Shown piece after piece: positions 25,929 through 35,320 of a stretch of DNA of 64,000 nt; position 1 is the stretch's first letter; each line of letters starts with the position of its first letter. Origin of the DNA: Halobacillus halophilus (GTDB lineage Bacteria > Bacillota > Bacilli > Bacillales > Halobacillaceae). The stretch spans positions 62,001 to 126,000 of the forward strand of contig NZ_JAIVAL010000002.1 in the NCBI RefSeq assembly GCF_020171985.1, in the 5' to 3' direction. A program made the translations under genes and the position numbers. The notes beneath the pieces are model-generated. The model was not told the origin of the DNA. It saw only the letters and a list, made by a program, of their open reading frames with translations, and ran no database searches.

Positions 25929-26613
25929 GAAAAATTTGCTCCTTTACTTCTGAAAAACTACTAACCTCAATGACGTTATTTAACTTTTCTTCTTGAGAGG
26001 GTAAAGGTATAGTTAACCAAAAAGACTTGATTCCCAATAAACTCGCCCCTTTAATATCCTTTTCGAAATTGTCTCCAATCATTATGACATCTTCTCTATC
26101 CAGTCCTAGTTTCCTTAACCCTGACATGAATATATATGGATGCGGCTTCTCTTTGCCTGCTTCTTCACTGGTAACAACGAATTGAATATATTCTTGCACA
26201 CCAAGAGTCTTAAGCTTTCTATGTTGAATATGGGATGTTAAATCAGTAACTAAACAAATTGGAATATCCTTTGATGCTTCTAAAAAATCTGTGACTCCAG
26301 GAAACAGATACATATTGTTCAAAAATGTCTCCCAATAGAGGTCATAGGTATTTAATGCATATATTTGAGGGTTAACGTCGAAATTCTCGTACAACCTTTG
26401 AAAGTAGAGCATTCGATTATGCGAAGCTGCGGTGGTTAATAGTTCTACCTTAATCTTTTCTCTTTCTTGGTTATAGGAGGAAAATATTTCTTCTTTTTCA
26501 ACTCCTAAAATATCTACAGCGTAGTTCAGCGCTTGTTCTAATGCTTTTTCATGTGCTAAATGGTAGTCGTAGAGAGTATTGTCCAAATCTAGTAAAATTC
26601 CTTTATAAGACAA
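25921..26613 (-). CDS. HAD-family hydrolase
   Basis: This 230-residue HAD phosphatase has motif I DLDNTLYDY (Asp at residues 9 and 11, counting from the chosen start), motif II LVTDLTS near 118 and motifs III/IV EKPHPYIF...IGDNFEKD near 152-185. It has a helical C1 cap and all catalytic acids. The TTG start at 26613 has AAAGGAG 9 nt upstream. It overlaps both neighbours, so the aldolase, phosphatase and kinase-fusion genes are tightly coupled. Confidence 0.85.
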   Translation of the reverse strand: MSYKGILLDLDNTLYDYHLAHEKALEQALNYAVDILGVEKEEIFSSYNQEREKIKVELLTTAASHNRMLYFQRLYENFDVNPQIYALNTYDLYWETFLNNMYLFPGVTDFLEASKDIPICLVTDLTSHIQHRKLKTLGVQEYIQFVVTSEEAGKEKPHPYIFMSGLRKLGLDREDVIMIGDNFEKDIKGASLLGIKSFWLTIPLPSQEEKLNNVIEVSSFSEVKEQIFHV

Positions 26614-28672
26614 GGTGTGATTCTCCTTTCATTTTTTCACTCACGCAAATCAGCATCATTAATTGAATGAAGGAGTCATATTCTTCTCCCCACTGGATAA
26701 CATGCCCTCGTGTAACTTCATATAAATTCTCTATCGTAAAGTGAGCGATTTCATTGACAACCTCCTGAGTTACTGGCTCATGGAGGATAAGATATTGGGA
26801 GAGTAAATTACTTTCATAGTCATGCTCATAGGCAACTGAGTAATTATCCAATGTATTTAGAACTGGGTCTAAACAAAAATCAGTACTGCAAATGATTTTA
26901 AGTTTAATTTTCGGGTTTTCTTTAGTATCCCCGAGAGTGAATGAGTCCTCTGTGTAATGCTTAATCACAATATCCGCATAATTTTTTTGCGGATAGATAT
27001 ATTTTTTTGCATCCTCGATACGAGACTCTATTTGGTTCATAACTTTTTCTACCGTATACCCCCTCTCCCCGCAATCTCTAGTAATTTTCCAGTGTTTTCT
27101 TAGGTTTTCATCTGTGTCTATATAGACTTTTAAATCCATAACATTTCTTGTCTTTGCTAAATAAAGTGGGTGCAACCCACACATGACTATAAAATCATTC
27201 GGATCTATCCTCCGGGGACTAGTAAATGTTCCATTGCTGTGGTTATATTCGACTCTCTGAGTAGGTGTACCATTCTTAAGTTTCTCCAGAGTTGCTGCTT
27301 GTTGATGTAGAAAGTTTGCCTTTGGATTTAAGTGAGTGAATTTATTCCATTTCTCATGACCTCGCTCCCACTTATGATCTCCATCTCCTTCAACAATGAG
27401 AACCCTTTCTTTTCCAAACATCTTTTTCAGACTATGAGTGAGAGTAGTTTTTCCAACCCCACTGTCCCCACCTATTCCTATTACAGTAGGTTTTACATTA
27501 ACTTTATACAGGGAGTTGCTAAGAACTCCATATCTGTAAAAAACCCATATTGTTAATAGTAAGGCACCCTCAAAAAGGGTAAATACTAAATTGGATAAGA
27601 AAATGTCACTCATACTTATATTAAGCATTATTGATATACTCTCAATTATCCTACTCGGTTCAGGATAGAACAGAGTGAAATAACTTAAGTAGATGACTGT
27701 TAATATTGTATAAAGGTATAGGTTGTTTAAGTTCGATGCTGTTTGAATAAAATAAATAGATGCAAACACAAATGACCATGCATACCAATGAGGCATTGGT
27801 GGAATAAAAAGAACAAATACAAAGTAAAGCATCCCTACGTAGGTCAATAGAAAGTTTACATTAATCTTGGAATGTCTTAGGAATTGGATATAAAGTAAAG
27901 CTAAGAATAATGGGGCCACGTAGACTTTTAAATTCTCCATTTTCAGGTAAATATCAAACAATTTAAATTGGTCTTCATTCATAAACACCAGGGATTGATA
28001 GGCTTCTGTTGGTAGAAATCGACTAACAATCAGATACCATGCGATCAAGGATATGACAGAGAACTGCCACAAGTGCTTAATCTTATGAGCTTTCACTATA
28101 TAAAGTGCGATCATCGGTAAAGTGAAAATAACCGGGACTTTTAAAGAAAAACCAATACCAAAAAAAACAGCAGATCTTACATGCTGTTTTCTAATTAAGT
28201 AAAAAATTGAAATAAACAACGCCGCAATGGCCATTAAATCATGGTTTGGGTAGATGTAGCTAGCCACAAAAATAATAGGAGAACAATAATAGATTAGAAT
28301 CACAAATTTCTTTTTATCGGGAAAAACCCTTAATAAGAAATAACAGATCAGGATGTCTGCCAATAAAGTAGGAAGTTGAATAAGGAAAACTTGTAGGTGT
28401 AAGGATAAGCTTGGAAAAATAGATAATGGGCTTAAAAATAGTGTGAGTAAATAAAGCAGACCTGCTGGATAAGGGAACTCTAAGCTACTATTCGGATGTT
28501 GATATACGTAAATCCAGGGGTTTTCAAAGGATGACAAGTAATTTACTATAAATGGTATTGTAGATTCAGTTAGGTTTACTGGTAACCAGATTAATATTGC
28601 AAATACCTTCACTAAGGTAATGACTAGGAACCACTTACTCTTCACCATTTCCCTTAAATGTTTGTTAACCAT
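26603..28672 (-). CDS. fusion: polytopic membrane domain + uridine kinase/PRK-like kinase
   Basis: This protein of about 689 residues has two distinct halves. Residues 1-375 hold about ten membrane helices resembling mannosyltransferase-like GT-C proteins. From about residue 390 a soluble P-loop kinase begins, with Walker A GGDSGVGKTT, then EGDGDHKWERG and a CGLHPLYL segment typical of uridine kinase/phosphoribulokinase folds. The last 90 residues are of unknown fold. ATG at 28672 is used because GGAGGG lies 6 nt upstream. I know of no standard protein with this architecture; a frameshift joining is unlikely since the frame is continuous. Confidence 0.8.
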   Translation of the reverse strand: MVNKHLREMVKSKWFLVITLVKVFAILIWLPVNLTESTIPFIVNYLSSFENPWIYVYQHPNSSLEFPYPAGLLYLLTLFLSPLSIFPSLSLHLQVFLIQLPTLLADILICYFLLRVFPDKKKFVILIYYCSPIIFVASYIYPNHDLMAIAALFISIFYLIRKQHVRSAVFFGIGFSLKVPVIFTLPMIALYIVKAHKIKHLWQFSVISLIAWYLIVSRFLPTEAYQSLVFMNEDQFKLFDIYLKMENLKVYVAPLFLALLYIQFLRHSKINVNFLLTYVGMLYFVFVLFIPPMPHWYAWSFVFASIYFIQTASNLNNLYLYTILTVIYLSYFTLFYPEPSRIIESISIMLNISMSDIFLSNLVFTLFEGALLLTIWVFYRYGVLSNSLYKVNVKPTVIGIGGDSGVGKTTLTHSLKKMFGKERVLIVEGDGDHKWERGHEKWNKFTHLNPKANFLHQQAATLEKLKNGTPTQRVEYNHSNGTFTSPRRIDPNDFIVMCGLHPLYLAKTRNVMDLKVYIDTDENLRKHWKITRDCGERGYTVEKVMNQIESRIEDAKKYIYPQKNYADIVIKHYTEDSFTLGDTKENPKIKLKIICSTDFCLDPVLNTLDNYSVAYEHDYESNLLSQYLILHEPVTQEVVNEIAHFTIENLYEVTRGHVIQWGEEYDSFIQLMMLICVSEKMKGESHLVL

Positions 28673-28724
28673 TTCTAAGCCCTCCATATAGATTTAAAAA
28701 TTAAAAGAAGTTAAGTCTAGAAAC

Positions 28725-30293
28725 TTAACTTTTTTCATTTTGTATATGGTATTTTTTTGAAAATGTCTTTAAGAACTTATTCTGGTATAAATTTCTCAGT
28801 ACACTAGACAAGTAATTAAATTCCTTACTATTTCTAAAAAACAAGTAAAAGATTAAATTAGGTATGGTAAGACAGAGCATACCCATCAAGACTAAAGTCA
28901 AGGTTTGATGATTTGTTTGAATTTGATTGGCAGCTAATTTTGTAATTAATCCTGCCCCTGCAACAACAAAAGTATAAGAAATGTACTTAATAAAATGTTC
29001 TTTTAAAGGTCTATTAAAAACGTATTTATAAATAATATACGGGTCATACCAAAAATAAACCATTAAGCGACTAAATATAGTACCTAAAAAGATGCCAGTT
29101 AGCCCAATAATACTTACTAAAATCAATGAAAGAGCTAAGTTGATCCCAGCAGCAATGATGGGCCTATATTTTCCTTTTTTAAACAACCCAGTGGTTTCCC
29201 GATAGGTGGTTGAAGCACCTTGCATTCCTGTAGTATAAAAATTCAGGATAATAATACCCACTACTATACTCCCAAGCAAGTATGGTTCTCCTATCCATAA
29301 AGATATAAAAGGGTCTAATAACACCCATAAACATATAGAACATAATCCGTAGACCCAGAAGTTTGAGAAGCGAATAACACGAAATATATGGTATTTCTTT
29401 TCTCTATTATTTTGAACAATCAAATTACCCACGCTTGCCGTTAAAGAATAAAAGATATAACTTAATAATGTTGTTAAGGTTGATAGCAATAACAAGTAAT
29501 TAGAATAGATACCAACAACTGTAATTCCTATAAACATAGAAATTAAGATATTATCTGTGCCGTTTATGACTGCACCACTGATTTTATATAGAAATAGGGA
29601 GTATAAATCTTGAAAGAATCTCTTCTTCTCCTCCCCATATAACACTGCTTTATTCATTCCTCTTAGATAGGGATATAAACGATCAACCTTTTTCGCTATA
29701 TACATATTCTCAAAAACTCTAAAAGAAAGTTGAGTAACTAAAACCAGTATATAACTGCCCAAGAATACTAGTAATAGGATTTGTAGCGAATTTGAAATGA
29801 TAATAAAAGCACTATGAATCTTAGAAACAATATGATTTCTTTGATCAGCTATTAATATGGATTGCTTATAAATGAAAAAGTAGGAAACAGCTGATTGAAG
29901 TAAAAAGAGAATATAAATGGTCTGAATATTTTCTACAGGAGCTGCTTTTCCATTAATGAGATAGGGTAAAAAAGGTAATAATGACAACCCTATAGCTAAC
30001 ACAACGAAGCCCACAATACGGTAGGCTTTCTTGTATAAATTCATTAATGCTTGAATCTTATACTTGTCGCCTTCTGCAAGTGGCTTGTACAAACTATAGA
30101 TCATTGCTGTATCAAAGCCAAGGTTAGCCAGAGACAGCATCAATAAAATGCTGGTAAATAACCCCTCAATGCCCACATATTCAATACCAAGTGTGTATAT
30201 GAATACGGTTCTTACAATAAACCCCATGATAATGGTAATCAATTGTCCTGCCACACCAAAAAACATATTTCTTAATGAATTTTGTATTCTCAT
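28725..30293 (-). CDS. polysaccharide flippase (Wzx/MATE-like)
   Basis: This 522-residue integral membrane protein has about 12-14 hydrophobic segments and belongs to the polysaccharide-transporter superfamily. It has an N-terminal amphipathic RIQNSLRNMFFGVAGQL and the early GLFTSILLMLSLANLGFD loop typical of Wzx. It should move the undecaprenyl-linked repeat unit across the membrane. The tail after residue 495 is basic. It is the only Wzx-like gene in the window. Confidence 0.85.
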   Translation of the reverse strand: MRIQNSLRNMFFGVAGQLITIIMGFIVRTVFIYTLGIEYVGIEGLFTSILLMLSLANLGFDTAMIYSLYKPLAEGDKYKIQALMNLYKKAYRIVGFVVLAIGLSLLPFLPYLINGKAAPVENIQTIYILFLLQSAVSYFFIYKQSILIADQRNHIVSKIHSAFIIISNSLQILLLVFLGSYILVLVTQLSFRVFENMYIAKKVDRLYPYLRGMNKAVLYGEEKKRFFQDLYSLFLYKISGAVINGTDNILISMFIGITVVGIYSNYLLLLSTLTTLLSYIFYSLTASVGNLIVQNNREKKYHIFRVIRFSNFWVYGLCSICLWVLLDPFISLWIGEPYLLGSIVVGIIILNFYTTGMQGASTTYRETTGLFKKGKYRPIIAAGINLALSLILVSIIGLTGIFLGTIFSRLMVYFWYDPYIIYKYVFNRPLKEHFIKYISYTFVVAGAGLITKLAANQIQTNHQTLTLVLMGMLCLTIPNLIFYLFFRNSKEFNYLSSVLRNLYQNKFLKTFSKKYHIQNEKS

Positions 30294-30305
30294 GTATAAC
30301 GCCTT

Positions 30306-31577
30306 CTAATTCAATTGTTTTTGTGTAAATAGTCTTGTTATATGTTTTTTTAGTCTTCTCTTAATAATCGGTACAAATTTCGTTAATCGATAAGTCAGAA
30401 GAGACCTTTTCTTTTCTTTTGCAAAATCGTAGTGTATAAACCATTGGAGTAAATTTGTACAGGCAATTTTATCCTTGTTTTCGACCATTCTTTCCTTAGC
30501 TAGATTCCACTGCATGACTCTAGCCGGAGTGAAAAATTTCACATCGGTTCTCAAAAATTCTCTTACATGATGAGATAGGTCTTCTGGAACATTAAATCCA
30601 AAATCTCTCGGATCTTTCCCCTCTGCTACAATCCCTAAAATCGTTCTCATGCATTTTTCACAAGCGCAACAATTTTGTTCATTTAAGAAGCATACTCTTA
30701 ACTTAGCCTGATCTGGATTATTTTCAAAGAAATTAAGAACAGCTTTTACCTTTTGCTGTCTGTGAATATCGTACCCATCATGAACCACCCCTCCAGAAGC
30801 ATATTTTACATGGTTATCAATAGTGGGGTCAGATGCACACTTCGCTTTATATCCTTCGAAGTAGGAACTTGCTATATAGATATTTTCTACTCGAAATAAG
30901 TATGCAATAGGGATCGCAGCTGTTATGATAGCCAATCCATGGTGAAGACCGTGCCACCATGAATCTCCCAATCTTCTTTGAAAGTAGCGATCAATAACTT
31001 GGGCATTCATAAAAGTCCCATAATTAGAGTGAATAAATATATTCTTCAATTGATTTTTTCTTGCGAAGTCAGTCACTAACTGTTTGTCATTATCCCATAC
31101 CTTACTCTTTTCGATTTCATTTTTATGCCATCCATATTCCGTAATTAACAAGGGGTGTTTATTATGAATTCTAGTAAATGTAGCAAGTGCATCCAACCCA
31201 CCACTAAATAATTGAGCTGCCTCAACTCTAGGGTTGTAGGTATTAGGGACAATCTCCTCAATTGTTATATCACCTTTAAAGGGTACTTCGGGATACATCG
31301 CTTGGTACCCCTTTTTAATTTGAGTAAGGGATACGTAGAAGGACTCATCTAATTCATTGACAAAAATTGTGGAATTGGTTATCCAAGCTAAAGGAATGAC
31401 ATTTGCTACAAATGGGATCGTTAAAATACTTTCGGGGATGGTGGACAAATCATATTCAAATTCAATAAAAAGATGGTTCTCACCTTTAAAATACTTTCTT
31501 AAAGGTTCTGAAACGCTAAAATAGTAATCTACTCTTTTATTAGTAATTAATACCTGGTCTAGTACGATCGTATTCAA
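30306..31577 (-). CDS. PP-loop (ATP pyrophosphatase-like) protein of unknown role
   Basis: This 423-residue protein has an adenylation-type PP-loop, FSGGLDALATF at about residues 124-134, and a late CCACEKCMRT cluster near 303-312, which is likely a metal-binding site. Both features recall QueC/ExsB and N-type ATP pyrophosphatases, but the N-terminal 120 residues are unlike those families. Similar proteins occur in surface-polysaccharide loci without known function. TTG at 31577 overlaps the upstream TGA, so it is coupled to the pyruvyltransferase gene. A role in amide or thio-type sugar modification is only a guess. Confidence 0.65.
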   Translation of the reverse strand: MNTIVLDQVLITNKRVDYYFSVSEPLRKYFKGENHLFIEFEYDLSTIPESILTIPFVANVIPLAWITNSTIFVNELDESFYVSLTQIKKGYQAMYPEVPFKGDITIEEIVPNTYNPRVEAAQLFSGGLDALATFTRIHNKHPLLITEYGWHKNEIEKSKVWDNDKQLVTDFARKNQLKNIFIHSNYGTFMNAQVIDRYFQRRLGDSWWHGLHHGLAIITAAIPIAYLFRVENIYIASSYFEGYKAKCASDPTIDNHVKYASGGVVHDGYDIHRQQKVKAVLNFFENNPDQAKLRVCFLNEQNCCACEKCMRTILGIVAEGKDPRDFGFNVPEDLSHHVREFLRTDVKFFTPARVMQWNLAKERMVENKDKIACTNLLQWFIHYDFAKEKKRSLLTYRLTKFVPIIKRRLKKHITRLFTQKQLN

Positions 31578-32578
31578 ATGACATCCACCTCAAACTTCTT
31601 GTTTGTAGTGATACTGCGAAATTGATTTAACCATTGGTCTATGGCTTCATGTTTTATATTAATATCCGTAACAAATCTGGCGTTTATTTTATCTTCCAAC
31701 TTATCCATATCAACTCTATCTAACATATTGATATTATATGTTTCACTCATTCCATGAGCCCTTTCGTCTATTCCAATAATAATCGACCTTTTTCCCTGTC
31801 TCATTGCAAAAATGCCGCCATGCAACCGTGTTCCTATATAATCTACATCTTCTTTTAAGATCTCTTCAAAAGCATCTAGTGTAGGAGAAACTATTTGAAT
31901 ACGCTCTATTCCCTTAAATAATTGAAGGTAGCCAAGATCTTTTTTATCTTGAATCCAAAAGTGTACTTTTGAATAATTTCTTAATAGAGTATCAATTAAC
32001 AATTGGTCTTTAACATAATCCTTTGAATGATGAGTTAAGGTAAATATTACTGATTTTGACTTCCCATGCGGTATTTTTTTACAGAATTGTTTATCTAAAG
32101 ACCAAAGTGTTGGACACCCCGTATTTATTGCGCTCAATCCTAATTCCTCAACAAACCTTTTTGTTCGTTCATCTCTCACGCTGTGTATATATTCGTGGGA
32201 TAAGACTTTCTTATATAGCATTTTAGTGTACCTATTCATAGTTTTACCTTTACCAGCTCCTACACCTAAAAGCACGCTCCCTTTTAGTGGTTGGTAATTT
32301 AATAGATTAATATTCCATTGAGGAAAATGTGTTAACATATTCATCGTCAGAAGATTCGTGCCGCCTACAAATTTGTATTTAGCCTCTTTGTAAATTTTAA
32401 CTCTATTGGAATTCCTAAGAACCTGATACCACTGAAAAGGGGAGACGTGTGTCGGAAGAGTTAACAAATAATCGTTAATTGTTATTTCCTTTAAATGATT
32501 TTTGATACATTTCATAATAATGTCGTCACCTTTATTTAACGATCCAACTGACGTATCAAGTAACAATACGTTTTCCAT
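31574..32578 (-). CDS. polysaccharide pyruvyl transferase family protein
   Basis: This 334-residue protein has the pyruvyl transferase fold: LNKGDDIIMKCI near residues 14-25, FVGGTNLL near 69, LLGVGAGK near 104, and the late GTRLHGGIFAMRQGKRSIIIG (about 251-271). Members add ketal pyruvate to sugars of extracellular polymers, giving them negative charge. It likely acts in the cytoplasm on the lipid-linked unit. It is coupled by overlap to the PP-loop gene. Confidence 0.85.
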   Translation of the reverse strand: MENVLLLDTSVGSLNKGDDIIMKCIKNHLKEITINDYLLTLPTHVSPFQWYQVLRNSNRVKIYKEAKYKFVGGTNLLTMNMLTHFPQWNINLLNYQPLKGSVLLGVGAGKGKTMNRYTKMLYKKVLSHEYIHSVRDERTKRFVEELGLSAINTGCPTLWSLDKQFCKKIPHGKSKSVIFTLTHHSKDYVKDQLLIDTLLRNYSKVHFWIQDKKDLGYLQLFKGIERIQIVSPTLDAFEEILKEDVDYIGTRLHGGIFAMRQGKRSIIIGIDERAHGMSETYNINMLDRVDMDKLEDKINARFVTDINIKHEAIDQWLNQFRSITTNKKFEVDVI

Positions 32579-32593
32579 AACTTTTTATCCCCT

Positions 32594-33793
32594 TTAGAAT
32601 GTAATTTGTTTCCCAGCAGCATTTACTAAATCATAGATCTTATTTAACTCGTCCCCTGCATTTTGGGTGTATTGTTGACTATTGGTTACTTTATTTCTTA
32701 ATTCCTTGTTCTCATACAATTTTCTTATTCCCGCATACAGCCCGTCACTCCCCATTGCACAGATGTATCCATTTACACCATCAATTATTTGACTCCTTGC
32801 CGTTGGGTAGTTTGTAATAAGTATAGGTTTATTCAAAATAGATGCTTCTGTAACTGTTACTGCCTTCCCTTCATACCTAGAAGGTTGAACATATAAATCC
32901 GCCTCTTTTATATATGGATAAGGATTAATTTTTTTACCCAATAAAATGAAATGATCTTCCAACTCGTATTCTGCTATCATCTTTCTTATTTCACCTTCAT
33001 CTCCTCCATAGCCTATGACATACCAAACTATATTGTTAGCTAGGTCAATCAACTTTTTCATAGCTTTGACGGCTTGATCGATCCCTTTAGCATAAGATAA
33101 TCTTGCAACAGTAACAATCTTAAATCGCTTATCGCTATACATAGGCTCTGAAACCTGTTGCATCGATAATGATCTTATTAAATTTGGGGAAGCGATGTTT
33201 TCCATCACTTCAACTTTTGAAGCTAAACGGGGGTATTTATCCAAAAACGCATTCCTACAGTCTTCGGAGACAGCAATAATATAATTGAACTTATTCCAAA
33301 GATCTAAATCTAGTTTCACGTCAGTGTTAACCATTGAGTAATCAGTGTGAATCCACGCAATTTTTGTATTTGCCTCAACTTTTTCTGCTACAAAATAATG
33401 GGGCCACAAATAACTGATAGCTACATCATACCTTTTAGATAATTTAGGCAAGAAGGGTAAAGAATACTTCCACATGTATTGCATTTGTCTATATCCCTTT
33501 TCTTGAGTGAAACTTAATTCCGCCTTCATTTTAGCGATCAAGCGAATAAAACCTAAATGTATTTTTCCATTCTTTATCGTTTCACTTATCGACATTCTAA
33601 AGGTTTTATACACGGTCATCTCTTCCAGTAAATTAGGTGTCGACGGCAGTAATTTCATAAAATCACCAGTATGACTATAAAGCATCAGATCTATATGGTA
33701 ATTTTCATAATCAAAATGGTTTAACATCCCAATTAAACTTCTTTCAACTCCTCCTACCTCCATATCAAACGAGGCGATCAATACGTGTTTCAT
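32594..33793 (-). CDS. glycosyltransferase family 4
   Basis: This GT-B glycosyltransferase of about 399 residues has the N-terminal acceptor loop FDMEVGGVERSLIGML and the donor-site block VTVARLSYAKGIDQAVKA near residue 225. The E-x7-E region is QPSRYEGKAVTVTEAS near 308-323. It is cytoplasmic or membrane-peripheral and adds one sugar of the repeat unit. ATG 33793 is preferred (GGGGGAG before it); the N-terminus overlaps the end of the preceding GT gene by 29 bp. Confidence 0.88.
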   Translation of the reverse strand: MKHVLIASFDMEVGGVERSLIGMLNHFDYENYHIDLMLYSHTGDFMKLLPSTPNLLEEMTVYKTFRMSISETIKNGKIHLGFIRLIAKMKAELSFTQEKGYRQMQYMWKYSLPFLPKLSKRYDVAISYLWPHYFVAEKVEANTKIAWIHTDYSMVNTDVKLDLDLWNKFNYIIAVSEDCRNAFLDKYPRLASKVEVMENIASPNLIRSLSMQQVSEPMYSDKRFKIVTVARLSYAKGIDQAVKAMKKLIDLANNIVWYVIGYGGDEGEIRKMIAEYELEDHFILLGKKINPYPYIKEADLYVQPSRYEGKAVTVTEASILNKPILITNYPTARSQIIDGVNGYICAMGSDGLYAGIRKLYENKELRNKVTNSQQYTQNAGDELNKIYDLVNAAGKQITF

Positions 33794-34919
33794 AAACTCC
33801 CCCACCCGGAATTTTATATATTTTTAGTAACTTAGAAATCCCTTGATTTAGAGAATAGTGGTTTGTATTAAAGCTTGATTCGATGAAATTTTTATTATGT
33901 TCCTTTTTGCCTACATTTGATAAAGCAGCTTCTGCCCAAACTTCAGCACCTTCTCTTAAATTCAACTTAGTAAACAGGTCTAAACCTAAATCCGCCTCTG
34001 GTTGAATGGATTCAGATACTATACAGGGAACTCCAGCAGCTTGCGCTTCTAAGAGGACTAACCCTAAACCCTCATATATCGATGGAAATAAAAAAACATC
34101 CATGCATTGCAACATAGTGGCAATATCCTGCCTTATCCCTACAAAATGGATGCTTTCAGAAATCCCTTCATCTTTTGCTCTGTTCTCTATATCCTGCTTT
34201 AAGTCACCTTCTCCGACTAAAAGTAACCTGGCATTAGGTTCTTTTTTTAGTAAACATTTAAAGATTTCAATTATATAAAGATGGTTTTTAGCATGTATGA
34301 ACCTTCCAATATGACCGAACACTAATTTATCTTCTAAACCAACTTCTCTTTTAAAATTACTAACTTCTTCTTCGCGTTCATTTAGAAATTCACAGTAATT
34401 AATAACATTAGGGAAATAACTACAGGAAAATTTCCCCAAGTTCTTCTCCCCGAACAAATACTTGCCAGCTCCCTTGCTGCAAGCCAATCGCTTAGTAGAG
34501 GCCATATTAATCACCATTCGCATGAGTTTTATATAAATTTTGCGAGAAATGCTATCGTTTTTATCTAACGTGGTATGCGCATGTGAAATCCTTATCGGAA
34601 TCCCGGTCAACATAGCTGCAATATTGGCCACACCACAATGGAATAACGTATGAGCATGAAGAGCCTGGTAAGGACCATTTTGTTTAATCACATGGTATAG
34701 GTCCTTAACGGATTGAGTATTAGATAATTTAATAACTCGACCACCTAAACTCCTTATTTCTTCGTCATAGTGTCCTTCTTCATTACTGTAAGAAACAAAG
34801 TCAAATTGAACTTTTTCTTTATCAATTTGTCTGTAAATATTCATGAGCATCGTTTCAGTGCCCGCTCTATTCATAATCCCTACAACATGAAGTACTCTCA
34901 CTGGTTTACCTTTACTCAT
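33765..34919 (-). CDS. glycosyltransferase family 4 (EpsF-like paralogue)
   Basis: This GT4 enzyme of about 384 residues opens VRVLHVVGIMNRAGTETMLMN and has the donor-site FGHIGRFIHAKNH near residue 203 and FPSIYEGLGLVLLEAQ near 285. Its N-terminal 60 residues closely resemble the GT at 40861-41985, which suggests a duplication inside the operon. ATG 34919 follows GAGGAG. It lies directly downstream of the SinR-like gene. Confidence 0.88.
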   Translation of the reverse strand: MSKGKPVRVLHVVGIMNRAGTETMLMNIYRQIDKEKVQFDFVSYSNEEGHYDEEIRSLGGRVIKLSNTQSVKDLYHVIKQNGPYQALHAHTLFHCGVANIAAMLTGIPIRISHAHTTLDKNDSISRKIYIKLMRMVINMASTKRLACSKGAGKYLFGEKNLGKFSCSYFPNVINYCEFLNEREEEVSNFKREVGLEDKLVFGHIGRFIHAKNHLYIIEIFKCLLKKEPNARLLLVGEGDLKQDIENRAKDEGISESIHFVGIRQDIATMLQCMDVFLFPSIYEGLGLVLLEAQAAGVPCIVSESIQPEADLGLDLFTKLNLREGAEVWAEAALSNVGKKEHNKNFIESSFNTNHYSLNQGISKLLKIYKIPGGGVYETRIDRLV

Positions 34920-34939
34920 CAACCTATCTCCTCACTTCC

Positions 34940-35296
34940 TTAATTATGAGGAACCTTATCTTGTTTGTTCTGCCAATTAATAAATTCAATCAGTTTCTTA
35001 TAATCATTAAGTTGATCTTTTTGAACCCCTGATGCTTTTAAGTCGTTAATGAATTTCATCCATTCTTTTTCAAGAGGTTGATAAGATAAATCATTAATGC
35101 CTCCATTTTTCATTAGAACCAACAAATCGACCCCTAATACAGCAGCAATTTTATCTACCATTTTAATAGAAGGATTTTTATTTAAGTTTCTTTCGAGGTT
35201 GCTTAAATAAGATTTTGATATTCCCGCACGCTCTGCCAAATCTGACAAGGATAAGCCTCTTTGCTTTCGAATACAATGAATGTTAGTTCCTATCAT
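34940..35296 (-). CDS. SinR/SlrR-family XRE repressor
   Basis: This 118-residue regulator has an N-terminal HTH (residues 6-60; LSDLAERAGISKSYLSNLERN, then NPSIKMVDKIAAVLGV), matching B. subtilis SinR closely in layout. The C-terminal helical hook (EWMKFINDLKASGVQKDQLNDY...FINWQNK) is the SinR/SinI dimerisation type. In B. subtilis SinR represses eps and tapA-sipW-tasA through GTTCTYT boxes. Here the gene sits inside the eps operon, and matching palindromes lie in both promoters upstream of epsA, so autoregulation is likely. Whether the cell also has a separate sinR/sinI pair cannot be seen. Confidence 0.9.
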   Translation of the reverse strand: MIGTNIHCIRKQRGLSLSDLAERAGISKSYLSNLERNLNKNPSIKMVDKIAAVLGVDLLVLMKNGGINDLSYQPLEKEWMKFINDLKASGVQKDQLNDYKKLIEFINWQNKQDKVPHN

Positions 35297-35320
35297 GTAT
35301 GGTTACCTCAATTTTATTTA

